Under the pieces are notes generated by a model, which saw only the letters and a program-made list of their open reading frames with translations, had not been told where the DNA came from and ran no database searches. Below are positions 1-16,979 of a stretch of DNA of 64,000 nucleotides, one piece after another. The stretch comes from Sipunculus nudus (taxonomy: Eukaryota; Annelida; Sipuncula; Golfingiida; Sipunculidae). Location: contig CM049317.1 of assembly GCA_026874595.1 (NCBI GenBank), positions 51,975,618 to 52,039,617 on the forward strand, in the 5' to 3' direction. The first letter of the stretch is position 1. Each line of letters opens with the position of its first letter. Made by a program: the position numbers and the translations under genes.

Positions 1-427
1 AAATCAAAGGTAAAACAGTTGTCCTCATTTTATTAAAATACCATCACATTGATGTTTATAGTGATAGTATCTTTATAGAACTGAAGCATCAACTTGTTCT
101 TTGACATACATTTAAGCCAAACCTTTGGCACTTTGGATCATAGTTCTGATTCTTACTTCTGCTTTTTTTGTGATTTATTAATGAAGATACAGGTGTAACA
201 ATACAAAATGAATTTAATTGCATACAAACAGTAGTCATATTGGTGTGCCTGCTATTGAGACTTTCAGAGTACAAAAAAACTATTGTCTTTTTAAATAATA
301 TATAGCTACATTGCTTCCTCATATGTGTATGTCTATCAAATGAGTCCCCTTTTTGTCTGGCAGTATATGTAGGTTGAGTGTTAAGGCCCATGTACATAGA
401 TTGATGATGGCATTATTTGTGTTTTAG

Positions 428-5451
<5,024 letters not shown>

Positions 5452-8170
5452 AGGCTTAAGGCTTATGGTCACTCACACTACCTTCATGATAAATACTAAC
5501 AATGATTATACTGATAACGATGACTATAAAACATAAACGCATATTCTTATCTCAAAATCTGACCCAGGCCTTCCATGGTTTCTGCTTTTTTACTTAAAAA
5601 GTGGTTGGTTAATATAATTATGCAAATAGAATATTATATTCACAGTATGTTAAGCTAAGAGGATATTAGTGTAAAACATTTGTATTCCTATATGTATTAT
5701 CGGATCACACATGTATTTGTGAAGATGGACCTAATTGTGGGCTTAATCATTTTGAGGGTATTCAATCATGAGCACAAAAGATTAGATATTTGTGCTTGGT
5801 CATATATAACTTGCCAGCATGGTCTCTTTTAGTGTCAGTTGAAAGGTCAAGGGTCAGGAAACTGAGGTCAGGGGTCAGGAAACTGTTCAAGTGTCATAGG
5901 TGAAAAGTAAGAGGTCAAATGAAAGTTCAAGAGGTCAAGAAAAAGGGTCAGTGTGTCAGATATGAAGTTGAGAATTCTGGTCATTGTTACTGTATGTATT
6001 TAATCATAAAGATAGTACAAGTGCCTGGTTTTAGGCTCTGTGTTGCATGGCTTCCACAGACAGAATGTTGGTTACTTGATAATTGTTCACTGCAGAGAGA
6101 ATTAGTTCTGTATCCTCAAGGTCTCTCTATATTCCACTGGCCACCATAAAAACAGCTTCGTTAAACGTGATGGTACCAAGCTGGGGCCAATTAATCATGT
6201 CTGTTTCAACATGTGCATCCACACAGAGTGTGCGTGTGTTTGTGTTTTTTTTGGGGGGGGGGGGGGAGCATGCCAGCTGGAAGGTTAGCTTCATTTTATT
6301 ACTATTATTATTATTTACTCAATGTCTGGAATCATTCAGGTAATGATAAATGTGTGCTTTAATCCCCACTGAAGTAAACAGTCATAATCTGTACCTTGAT
6401 GTGGATTTTCCACATTTATCATGTGTTGCATCTTATCTTTGTGTAATAATTTTATTCCAAAAGAAAGGCCAGACATAATTTGTGGTACAGAATAATTTGT
6501 TTCTTTTCTTTCAGAGGGTACACAAATCAGATAAAAAAAACCTAGTATCCCTTGTATATCTCCATGAGCTCTGTATAAACTGTAGCAGTTGAGTATGTGC
6601 TTGTTTAAGAATCAATGAAAAGATTTTGCAATTACTGGGCACACGTGCAGGTTCAGAGCCCAACGATGTGTATTTTTGGGCATTTAATCGAAGTACATAA
6701 GTCCCAGTTTGACATTTGCTTTTTTTTTCAGAGTAAGCAGTTTTATCTATGCTCAGTTATACAGTTCAATTAAGGAGAGGCTAAGTATTCCAGGATATGT
6801 ATCATGACAATTTGATTAATTGAAGCAAAGCATACCTGAGCAAAACAGGTCTGGCTATATATATTAGCAGTGTATGGTATTGAATAATCTTAATGTACTC
6901 ATTCTCATATATTATCAGTACTTTAAATGTTCATTCTGGCATCATGCAGGCAAATTAGTACAGAAATATAATATTAATCTTAAGTGTGACAAATGTATAT
7001 TCACTAAAGGGGCTTTGGTACAATATATATTTGAACAGCTTGTGCCCCTCGCATACGTGTTATGTATTAGTGACCACTATGTGCAATTTAGTACCAAACA
7101 TACTCATACTTGCATGTTTGTTCATATACAGTCGTCATCATCTATATCATTTGCATCATCATCATCATCATCAGTGGTTATCTCAGCTGCATTATCCATG
7201 TCCTCGCGACATTATTATCAAAATGTACAGCATACATGCACATTTCATCTTGTATTAATATATTCACATTTACTTATTTAAAACATTGAACCAAATAGTG
7301 CGTGCAAACATGTTGACGGATACATGTGTGCACATTACAGAATTGCTTGTATTTGTTGTGCTCGTATTTTGAACACCTCTTGTTGAACGAACCTTATAAT
7401 CCGGACAACCTCAAATGTACACTTTATAAGACATTAATGAACTCCCTATAATGAACAGTTGGTTTTATTGTACACATACATATTTTCAGAATTATACAAA
7501 GAATCAACGCCTGTTAAAATGACTTCTCAATCAAAGACAACAGGCAGTTATAATGATGTACGCTCTTCTTTAATGGACATCAGTGTGAAATGGAAACCTG
7601 CATCCTTTTAATGGATTTTTGCCCATAATGGACCCCTACTTTAAATGGACACCCTTGCACACAAAATGAAATCATCAATACTGGACTCGATCCTTTCAAT
7701 GGTTCTGTTCATATTATTAGCCCTCTACCCTTTACATAAGACAGTCTACTCTCACTGGTTTTTGTGTCAATTAAAAATCTTTATTGAATTACAGGTTTAG
7801 CTCTTATTGTTGTCATCAAAAAGGAAGTGCGTAATAAACAATTAATGATAACACAGGGTTGAGTGAAAGAGATGTGCTTACTCCCATATGTAACTGTTTT
7901 AATTATATACAATGTTCAGCTTTTAAATTTTTTCGGGGGGTTCAGTAATACACTAGCAGAAGTAGCCTTGCAAAACAGAACGGCAGCCATGAATATATAC
8001 ACATCCTACTGATAGTAATATTGTAGGGGACATGTACTACATTACATGATCATATTTAATACTTGTCTATATATTTACAACAACCCTCCAGATAATGAAA
8101 AAGTTGAGAAATAAGACATGCAGAATAAAAGGGACTATAAAAAAATGATCCTGCGTCTGATTCCAAATAC
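5452..8170 (+). other. Likely 3' UTR and downstream flank of AGAP
   Basis: No coding signal follows the stop. It holds a paired GGTCA motif (5844-5877), a G-run at 6247-6267, a TTA run near 6300 and an ATC run at 7139-7172. A candidate poly(A) signal AATAAA lies at 7833-7838 with GT-rich sequence after it; another lies near 8124. Which one is used cannot be decided from sequence. The stretch 7380-7760, with repeated 'TAATGAAC/AATGGAC' phrases, looks like an old degenerate repeat. Confidence 0.35.
5844..5877 (+). promoter_or_regulatory. Two tandem DR1-type nuclear-receptor half-site pairs
   Basis: AGGTCA-A-GGGTCA (5844-5856) and AGGTCA-G-GGGTCA (5865-5877) are 21 bp apart and continue into further degenerate GGTCA phrases up to about 5960. 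DR1 is the known site class of RXR and HNF4 dimers. Function is untested; the array may just be simple sequence. Confidence 0.35.
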
Positions 8171-8441
8171 TATACATTCATTTTGATATATATTTCAATA
8201 CTGATGGTCATAAAATGTGGTAACATTTGCCCCTATTTGGAACGGTCAGTAATGGAGAAGTTTCGGTTTTGTTTCAAAGTTATGTGCAGACATACATGCA
8301 TATATAATCACATTCATATGTATAAATACATATATCTTAAAACAGTTTCACTTTCTGTGAAGTTGAAAGCTGTTCAATTTTCCGATTATTTCGGAGGTAG
8401 CATATGGATGATGACATAGTATATATGTATAGATGTATATA

Positions 8442-8656
8442 CAGGGGCGAAGGGAGGGGAGGGGGTACCACACACCTTTTTTCGACCTATAAAAACCTTG
8501 GAAATCGAACTTTAAAGTCCAAAAACAGTGCCATATTAACTTCATGGTGCATTTTAAACTACCCCAGATTTCGCCATTTCAGTCTAAATTTTCGTTTCTA
8601 CACTGTGTAATGGGGCATCCCTCTGACCCCCTTCGCAAATCCTGTATCCGCCCCTG
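8442..8656 (+). mobile_element. CAGGGGCG-ended MITE
   Basis: It starts CAGGGGCGAAGG and ends ATCCGCCCCTG, which are inverted copies. It has 215 bp and no ORF of interest. hAT-type MITEs commonly start CAGGGGCGG, but the AT-rich flanks do not show a clean 8-bp duplication. Related copies lie at 24817 and 43504-43692. Confidence 0.6.
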
Positions 8657-9961
8657 ATATACGTTCATGGACTCTTTTGCTCCTTGGACCCAGCATGCAG
8701 ACGGACTTGCTTGATTATATGGGGAATTTCTCATTCCAAGAAATTTGCAGATATGTTATATCTTATTTAAATTTACTCTATAGAACGAATGTTACGCGTC
8801 AGAGACCTAATAACATTCGATAACCGTACTATTAACACTACTTTCAATTGTTTCATTACGAATATAAGAAGATTCAGAATTATTGACTATTTAGTCACTC
8901 TGTCTTCATTTTCAACTCCATGCATATGATTATAAAAGCTATTTAAATTTTTGGATGTAATTTCTGACTTTCATAGACATATCTCGTACCACGAATCTAT
9001 CAGCTTGAGCTTTTTCATTTCAAAGTGTACTCAAACTGCTGTATGAACTTTATCAGGTGACGAGTCGAACATTTGAAGTTTGTATTCTTTAAAATCTACT
9101 ATGGGATTATACTTAAGTAGCTCATTTAAATTGAAGTTCTACTTAGACACAGTTATCGCAGAAAATATTGATACTTGGTACTGGTCAGTAGTACAGGACA
9201 CGGGCTTATCTAGTTTTGTTTCACGAACACATACATTTCGTAGAGTCCAGTCCAATGTGGAGACACCACAACTTCGTTCAAAAATCGTTCATATTTTCAG
9301 TTGTTTTAGATGAAATTCCGAAACACAGTCCATGAGTCAACTGTAGTGATTTGAGCACAAGTCGACACATTTTATAAGCAGGATGCAATCAAATATTTTA
9401 CATGGACTTGTAAACCATTTGCATATCTACATATTAGTGCACCTTGAAAGAATTTTGTGACGCTTCCAACGTATATATCTTGGTGCAGATGAAATAACAT
9501 AAAACAGCATGTCGTTAAAATTCGTAATTGGATAGAATTTGTAATGGAATTAACTTTTCTCTTATTAACCGAATGAAATTTTTTTATAATTAATCTAGTA
9601 ATTACTTATTTTCTGTCGATTAAATGTGTAGTTGTGATTAAAATGTGGGCATTACCAACAGAACAATGGCCATTAGTAGTTTAAGGTTGAAATAGTTTGT
9701 ACATGTTGGCGTTGCACAGCAAGATATATTCAGGCGGATTGTGAATGACTAACCTAACAGTATAACTTAACGATTTCGCGACTTTTTGTTATCATTTGAC
9801 GTTTTCACACACGGACAAACACATACAAAAGTGTCGCCAGCACTTTACATCGATGCACGTAGAGCGTTTGATCTGATACAGATCAATAAAGTATACCTGT
9901 GTTGGATTGTGTATTATATAGGTAACATATTTTTGCAATATTACATTTGAATAGCAATGTA

Positions 9962-9981
9962 TCACGTGTTGTCACACGTGA
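9962..9981. promoter_or_regulatory. Palindromic pair of CACGTG E-boxes
   Basis: TCACGTGT and ACACGTGA form perfect 8-bp inverted arms around a 4-bp loop, so two CACGTG cores sit about one helical turn apart. CACGTG is the known core of bHLH factors such as CLOCK/BMAL, Myc and MITF types. No gene start is visible nearby. Confidence 0.35.
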
Positions 9982-10249
9982 CCCTGTGACATAACCCGAT
10001 GCATGAGGTTCAAAGCGCATGTGTCAAGACAAATATGCAAAAACTATGTGAGCTTTTCAGTTGCCAAAATGTTTGTAAATAGCAGGGGATGTATATTTAT
10101 ATGTGTATATCAGTTAGGATATGAAAATGTGTTCGAACGCTAGCTGTACTGACGGTAGCCACCAAGTGGTGGGATGGAAAGAAAGTCAACTTAGTCAAAC
10201 GAAACGTTGGTGTATATCTAGTAAACACACGATAATCTAACGAACTCCT

Positions 10250-10270
10250 ACACACACACACACACACACA
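10250..10270 (+). repeat. (CA)n microsatellite
   Basis: About ten uninterrupted CA dinucleotides. Confidence 0.9.
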
Positions 10271-11019
10271 TCAGATTATACTTAGTACAGTAAATACTAG
10301 GCACAGTCTACTCTGAAAGGCAAGAAAGATGGAGATTCATACAGTTATTTTTTCATACAGTTATTTTTTTCATTGATCACTACGTATTTTAGAACGAAAA
10401 TTATTGGCATAAAGTTTTGCTTAATAATGTATAATTTATAACCACCATTTGAGTTAGCCAAGTGTCGTTGTATCAAGGTGTACCAATAACAACATTCGAC
10501 AAATTTTAATTCTTTTAGCTGCTAGACATTAACTGTTCTATTAATTTGGCTGCCTTTCAATAATGTGTTTATGTCGTTGGTCATGGTACACGTAAAGCAA
10601 TAAGTGAACCTAAGAATTGGTGACATTTTATAGGCAAATGATGAAATAAGTGGAATTTGCCAATCCAGTCCTACGAGTAAAAAAAAAATCCTTTATGTAG
10701 CAGAGACATGTTCATTTTAATTTCTGGCTAATTTATTTATCTCGTCGGAAACAGGCGGAGACGTCATTAATCTATGCATTTTGTTTTTAGCTACGGTTAG
10801 TATGTAAAGAACCACCCCCGTTGTCCGTTTGAAATTATTTGTACTGTTTCGACTGCATGTGCCTTTAATCCGATGGGAATTAAGGCTACAGGCTCACCGT
10901 ATTACTGAGAACCGTGAGGATAATGTTGGAAAACGTGCTGAGTATTTAATGTTCGTGAGGTTTTATAATAATTAAACTGCATTTCTAAATGGACGATCAT
11001 TCCACACCTGTGTGTGTTG

Positions 11020-11027
11020 TGACGTCA
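11020..11027. promoter_or_regulatory. TGACGTCA, full CRE palindrome
   Basis: An exact 8-bp CREB/ATF consensus in non-repetitive DNA. A match this short occurs by chance at low rate; no TATA box or transcript signal supports it. Confidence 0.25.
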
Positions 11028-12015
11028 CGTTACTGATCAAAAGGCATTTAAAATCATTCATGGTGCGGGCGAGTTTTTGTTTTTGAACGTGCCCTTTTTT
11101 ATATACAGTCATGCAGCATGCCGTTAATACTTAACATGCGTGGTGTTACGTTGTTTTCGATTGATTAGATACTCATTTCGCATGTGGTACATGTTTTTAC
11201 AACTTACCTTAAGAATTAATAAGTCAGAACGAAAAAGGAGCCTATATCTGCAGATATATTTGTAGGGAACACGAGAGAACTCCCGATGTAGGTAGTCGAC
11301 TGTGTGTTTCCATGAAACTCTGTATATTAATTAACACTTGTATAAAAGACGTTTGTAATTTATTGCCCAAGCCAGAGCTAGACTGCCATTGGTCGCGTGC
11401 CTGAATTTGTAAGTAGAACTGAAACTATTTATTGTGACTGACTTGTGGTTGACGGCCGACCGCTAGGGCTGTCCGCCTGCTTCAATGCGCACCGGAGCAC
11501 CTGTAGCGCTCCCTTCCGGCTGTAAATAAAATCAGTTTGTGCAACAGCACCATGGTCCTTGTCTCTGTCTGTCAGTTCGTGTCCGCGTTCGAGAGCAAAT
11601 CTGTGTTTGACAAACATGTATGAACTTGTTTGCGCTGAGCAAACATGCAAGGTCAGTAAATAAAAATGCAATCGACCTCCACCCGATGAGGCTGTGCGAA
11701 GCAGGTGTGAAGTAAATGCCAATAAAAAAAATAACTTGATTACACATAAATACAAGAAAAACCCTTACCGTGGTGTCAAGTTGATGAATGAACAGAATTG
11801 TTCTATTTGTAAACATTTAGATTTAAATATTTATTGTATAACGCAAAGTTCCGAAGTGCTTAATAAATTTCCAAATTAATTTTTGACAAAATCAGAAAAA
11901 TTTTATTTAAATTATTAAGATATTGTGTGGGTCTCCAACAGAGGATTCTTCAAAACCATTTGTAAATTATTCAGTGGCATTGCACATATTAAGTTGAATT
12001 ACATCTTTAAATCAT

Positions 12016-12190
12016 CTGAGCTGTAGTGATGTCCGTCCGCCCAGCCGAACGTCTGTCAACAGGACACAAAATCGGAACCGTTGTTACAGACCTAAAATTG
12101 TGCATACAGTTAAAAAAAAACATCATTTTTATACCTGAAACTAGGTCAATATGACCTTATTCCTCCGAGAAATTAAGCGAAAACTTCCAT
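12016..12190 (+). mobile_element. Head fragment of Helitron-like 'GTCCGTCCG' repeat
   Basis: The order 'tcatctgagctgtagtgatg', GTCCGTCCGCC, 'caacaggacacaaaatcg', 'cctgaaactaggtc' matches the leader of the larger elements at 12677 and 13387. The rest is degraded up to about 12250. Confidence 0.5.
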
Positions 12191-12645
12191 TTCAACTGCA
12201 TTTCAAGATGGCCTGATATCAAAACCATTTATTGTTTATCCTTCATTTTCGGAATAAAGGTTCTTCAATATGTTGTGTGGACATGTCAGGAATTAAGTCA
12301 ATATTACATAATTAAAAGGATGAACATGATTAAGTACAGCAGAAAATATATTTACTGGAGTTGTTTTCCAGAATATAAGTAGCTTTAAATTAAATTCTAA
12401 TTTACAACAGAAATTATAGTTGAATTTTATTTTTAAAAATGTGGAAACTTTAAAGAAAAATCTTTACCAAAAAATATCACCCTACATTTGATTTTCCCAC
12501 AGGCACTTTTCATATAATTTTCATATCTGACACATGGATGTAGGGGATTAACCTCGACACATTGAAAAGAATTATACTTAATCTGACAATTTTATTAAAG
12601 TTTTAAACAGTCATGTATGGATCTAGCTACAACGCACCTATAAGA

Positions 12646-12670
12646 TAGATTGATTGATTGATTGATTGAT
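12646..12670 (+). repeat. (GATT)n microsatellite
   Basis: Six GATT units immediately before the head of the Helitron-like element. Confidence 0.85.
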
Positions 12671-12676
12671 AGTTTT

Positions 12677-13386
12677 TAGCTCAGCTGACTGTTAGTCATC
12701 TGAGCTATAGCGATCACTCTCTGTCCGTCGTCCGTCCGTCTGTCCGTTAACCTGGCACAAATCGTAACTACTAGGCCTAGAATCTTGTAAGTTAACATTC
12801 TGATAGGTCCATAAAAAATCTCCCTGGAAACCAGAAATTAGGTCTCTGTTACCCATATCCTTCGAGCTATGGGGCCCCAAATTACCCCCCCCCCCCCCCC
12901 AGAATATTCAAAAATTTCATACAAAAACTTCAATATCTCATTAACTACATCACTTATGGTCATGATTTTTTGCATACATATTGATCAAGAGGTGTTCCAT
13001 CAGTTCCTGCAGACTTGTGGCGCCACCTATATTTTTTTCAAATTTTTACAATTTTTTCTCTATTTTTGAGACCTTTAAGGATGTAGTTATCTGTCAACAG
13101 GGTACAAATCGTAACGACTGGACCTAGAATCTTAATTCTTGACACACTGAGAGACCTATGAAAAGTCTCCATGGAAACCAGAAATTAGGTCTCTGTTACC
13201 CATATGCTTCGAGCTATCGGGCCACAAAGTACCCCCCCCCCCCCAGAATAGTAAAAAATTTCATACAAAAACTTCAGTATCTAGTTAACTATATCACTGA
13301 TGGTCATTATTTTTTTGCATACATATTGATCATGAGATGTTTCATCAGTGTCTGCAGACTGGTGGCGCCACCTGTATTTTTCGATT
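12677..13386 (+). mobile_element. Helitron-like element head plus two internal units
   Basis: It opens with agctcagctgac, followed by a stem partner (gttagtcatctgagct), then CCGTCGTCCGTCCGTC. Two internal units follow, each with 'cctagaatctt', 'tctccatggaaacc', a poly-C run (12886-12900, 13234-13245) and 'gtggcgccacct'. The inverted form of the opening (GTCAGCTGAGC) occurs at the tails near 17130 and 18265. The head hairpin, subterminal inverted repeats and internal tandem units suggest a non-autonomous Helitron/Helentron-type element. No Rep/helicase is encoded. Confidence 0.6.
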
Positions 13387-14560
13387 TTTAGCTTAGCTGA
13401 ATTTCAGTCACGCTGGGCTATAGCGATGGGTCATTGTCCGTCGTCCTTCCGTCTGTCCGTCCGGCCGGCCGGCCGTCCGTCCGTCCGTTAGCAGGGCACA
13501 AATCGTAACCGTAAGGGCTAGGGCCATGAACCCTATGCAGTCTTAGAGGTTCTAAAAAGATCTCCTTGCAAACCTGAAATTAGGTCACTGCGACCTATAT
13601 TTTCGAAGTTATGGGGTGTGTTTGCACCCCCCCCCCCCCCACCAGAAATAATTCTTTTTAAAATTTTAATTCAAAATTTCCATCCCAAACCTTCCATCTT
13701 TCACATACAGCTCACCTACCAACAGGGGAAGAACCATTATTATTTTGAGGTAACAAGGTCAAAGGTCAAGGTCACAGAACCAACTTCTTTGAAAAGCCTG
13801 TGGATGCATTTTAAGCCAAACCTTTCATCCCAATTCTTTGATCTTTCACATATAGCTCACCTACTAAGTGGGAGAAGAATCCTATAGATGTTGAGGTCAC
13901 AAGGTCAAAGGTCAGGGTCACAGGATCCACTTCTTTGAAAAGGTTGTGGACACATTTCAAGCTAGACCTTTCATTCCAAACCTTTCAGCACTGATATCGC
14001 TTCTCTGCCAACAGGGGAAAAGACCTGTTGATTTTGAGGTCAAAGGTCAAGTTCACAGCTCTTGCGTGGAGTCATTTTCAGGCAAACTTTTCAATCTATA
14101 CTTTCCATCTTTCATATATGGCTTACCTACCAATAGGGGAAGAAGCCTATTGAGGTTGAGTTCAAAATGTCAAAGGTCAAGGTCACAATATTGTTCTAAA
14201 TGCTTGTGAACATATTTCAAGTGAAACTGTTCAACCCAAACCTTCAGTCTTTCACATATGCCACATCTATGCATCACTCGATGTGATTCAAACTTCATAT
14301 TTATGGGTCTTTTTGCATAAAGAAATAACTAATTGATTTTGAGGTCAGCTGGTCAGGAGGTTAAAGGTTGCAGGTCTAAGTTATTCACTCATTGGTTGCC
14401 AAGTAATTACACCCGGCCAGATTTAATTGGTTAGTAGTTACTCATCATTTAGAAAGAATCCAGTTGATATGTGGGTAAAAAGGCCAAGGTCATAGGTCAG
14501 GCCAACTTATTTTTTAGACCATCTCTATTTTTCTTGTCTATATAAGCTTGCACTCCAGCT
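13387..14560 (+). mobile_element. Second Helitron-like head with about 137-bp DR1-bearing tandem units
   Basis: A second leader (ttagcttagctgaat, with a CCGG/CCGT run at 13440-13490) leads into four diverged units. Each contains 'ctttcacatatagctcacctac', 'gaggtcaaaggtcaaggtca' and 'ttcaagccaaacctttca'. DR1 motif starts are 13756, 13902, 14037 and 14167. The poly-C run 13627-13639 parallels the first element. Confidence 0.6.
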
Positions 14561-15846
14561 GGTACATCTCACCGTGTGGCTGTAATTGTGAGTGACACTG
14601 GTGACATATGACTCCCTTTTGTATCAGGCTATTAAGTGATAAGGCTGAGTGATAAGTACCTCGTTACTGCATAACAAAACACTGTTGTTGGAATACTTCA
14701 ACCAGGAATTAACACTATGAGAGTATAGTATTAAGGTTTAGCTACTGATTTATAATTGATGGGAACATTTTGCAGTTTACTTATGGAATCATAGCAGTAA
14801 ACTTAGTTTCCTAGATATCTGAATATTTTTATATAAATCACCACATATAAAAGCAAGTGTTTGTTCTCATAATATGTGGATGTGTACTTGATTTAGGATG
14901 GCTTTATTTTATTACAAGACTCTTAGTCATGCTTTCTGCATTTCTTTTCCTTCAGGTTTTGCAGTTTAACAACCCTGCTGACCCCATTGAAAAGCAGAGT
15001 GATAATAAAAAATATTGGACCTACACTTTTACATTTGCATATATGTAAATCTGATATGAGCGCCTGAACATGCCTTTTGAATTGTTTTGGACATTCATTA
15101 CTGTAACATCATTTGGAGAATTCGCCCCAAGTTTGGTCTCTTATTGGAGGATGTATGATATCAAATGTCAGACTTGTCAGAAATCCATTATGTCTGCCAG
15201 TTAGCCACCTTAGAAATCCTTTTTTCAGTGCAGTTTCAGTAATTTTCCTTCAATTTTTGGTCCGATTAAGAGAATGGTTGTTGTCTGATTTCAGACCTGT
15301 CAGAAATCCAAAATGGCCACCAGGCAACCATCTTTAAATTCCTTTTGATCATATTATCTCAAGAACTGTTAAAGTGAAGGCAGTCGGACGCATATTAATG
15401 TAATCTTGCAAAGTATTGGGTCAAATATTTCTTAATAAATATTATCATCATATATGAAAGTGCAGTACGGTTGGCTTGTATTGAATAAAAATTCATACAG
15501 AAGCACCTGTTTCTCAATAATTCTTGCATGGATTTCCTTGATTTTTTGCTATATATTTTGATCTTGTATTTGCCCTTTGTGGTGTTCCTTTTGAGACTGA
15601 CAGGTATCAAGTAAGCTATGGGAATAGTTCTGGATACCTTAACAATCATACATTTTCCTCAGACCATCAATTCACTGTGTTTTAACCAGACATAGGTGAT
15701 ATATATTTCTGTTGTCGTAGAAAATTTCAACAAATTGGCAAATTGGTTCTTCAAAATTTGACTGGAAGTTGTGAATCTCAGCCCATGATGTCGCAGGTCA
15801 TGCTTGTTATTAGTTTCTGCAGACTGGTGGAGCCACCTGTATTTTT
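14561..15846 (+). repeat. Diverged repeat stretch between Helitron-like blocks
   Basis: Contains two copies of a 'ctgatttcagacctgtcagaaatcc..atggccacc' unit (about 15155-15235 and 15285-15350) and ends in 'ctgcagactggtggagccacctg', an internal unit of the surrounding family. No gene seen. Confidence 0.4.
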
Positions 15847-16979
15847 GTATCCGCCAAAACAAAGTTTTGCGGATACTATGTTTTTGACCTGGTTCCTCCG
15901 CCGCCACCACGTTCGTTTCCAGAAAGCTCCTCTGAGAATAATGAACCGATTTTCCCGAAACTTACACCAATTATCGGGTCACATGTGAACTAGTGCCTAA
16001 CCAATTTGCGTTGACCTCTGACCTTTCCTCTCTATCCAGTGTCCATTTGTGCGTCTGTTCCCACACATAAACCCTCATATCTCGGGAACCGTATGACCGA
16101 TCAGAAATAAAATTTATACAAATATAGACCTTGGATTGCTTTTTAACATACACAAAATCTGCCTTGGGTTAAAATCACTCATATCTCTGCAGTGAATTGA
16201 CTAATTCACCTGAAATTCGTCATGCGTATACATCCCGGATAGCTTTCTTGATTTTATGACAGGTGGCGCCACCTACATTCATGTTCACGCTGATCACATC
16301 CAAGCTCCTATCTCGGGAACCGTTTGACCGATCAGGAAATTAAATTTATACAAATATAGCCCTTGGATAGCTCTATAACATACACAAAAAATGGTTGCGC
16401 CACCTGTAACAATGTTTGCACAGTGTCCATCTGTTCATCTGCCTTGAGTTAAATCACTCATATCTGCAGTGAATTGACTAATTCACCTGAAATTCGGCAT
16501 GCGTATACATCCAGGATAGCTTTCTTGATTTTATGACAGATGGCGCCACCTACATTCACGTTTATGCTGAACACATCCAAGCTCATATCTCGGGAATCGT
16601 TTGACCGATTGGGCCAAAATTTTGCATGTGTATAGATCTCACATAGCTCTGTATCATATGCAAAACTGGTGGCGCCACCTGCAACCATTTTTGCACAGCG
16701 TCTGTCTGTTTGTCTGCCATGGGATAATGTCACTCATATCTCGGCAGTGGTTTGACATATCTGCCTAAAATTTTGCAGTTTTATACATCCTGGATAGCTT
16801 TCTTGATTTTATGACAGGTGGCGCCACCTACATTCTAGTTTATGCTGCAGACATCCAAGCTAATATGCAACATACCTCACTCTATTTCCCCTTGCCACTC
16901 AATACATGCCTCACTTCACCCGTTCCACTCTGATTTTGGCGGATACACGTAGTCACTTGTCGGCTACCCATATTCTAGT
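15847..16979 (+). mobile_element. Helitron-like non-autonomous element E1, nested
   Basis: The left edge is a 30-nt hairpin (15847-15876, stem GTATCCGC..AAAAC with a one-base bulge). TTTTGGCGGATAC at 16934-16946 is the exact inverted copy of the first 13 bases. Between them are tandem units of about 277 bp (marker 'gcgtatacatcc' at 16224, 16502 and 16779), each with 'ggtggcgccacctacatt'. After the right inverted repeat comes a short stem (gtag..ctac) and CTAG at 16975-16978. Termini of this kind resemble Helentron-associated repeats of bivalves (for example the 'pearl' type). No coding capacity. Confidence 0.65.

Larger units (their letters stand above)
8657..12015. other. Intergenic, no gene seen
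   Basis: AT-rich single-copy-looking DNA. It contains a palindromic double E-box (9962-9981), a CA microsatellite (10250-10270) and a TGACGTCA site (11020-11027). Short open frames at 9080-9313 and 11429-11816 (minus) have no recognisable domain, no splice partners I trust and ordinary base use. Confidence 0.6.

Noticed and set aside
11429-11816. Minus-strand ORFs with a signal-like start
   Set aside because: Two overlapping frames, no splice or promoter support and no family recognised.
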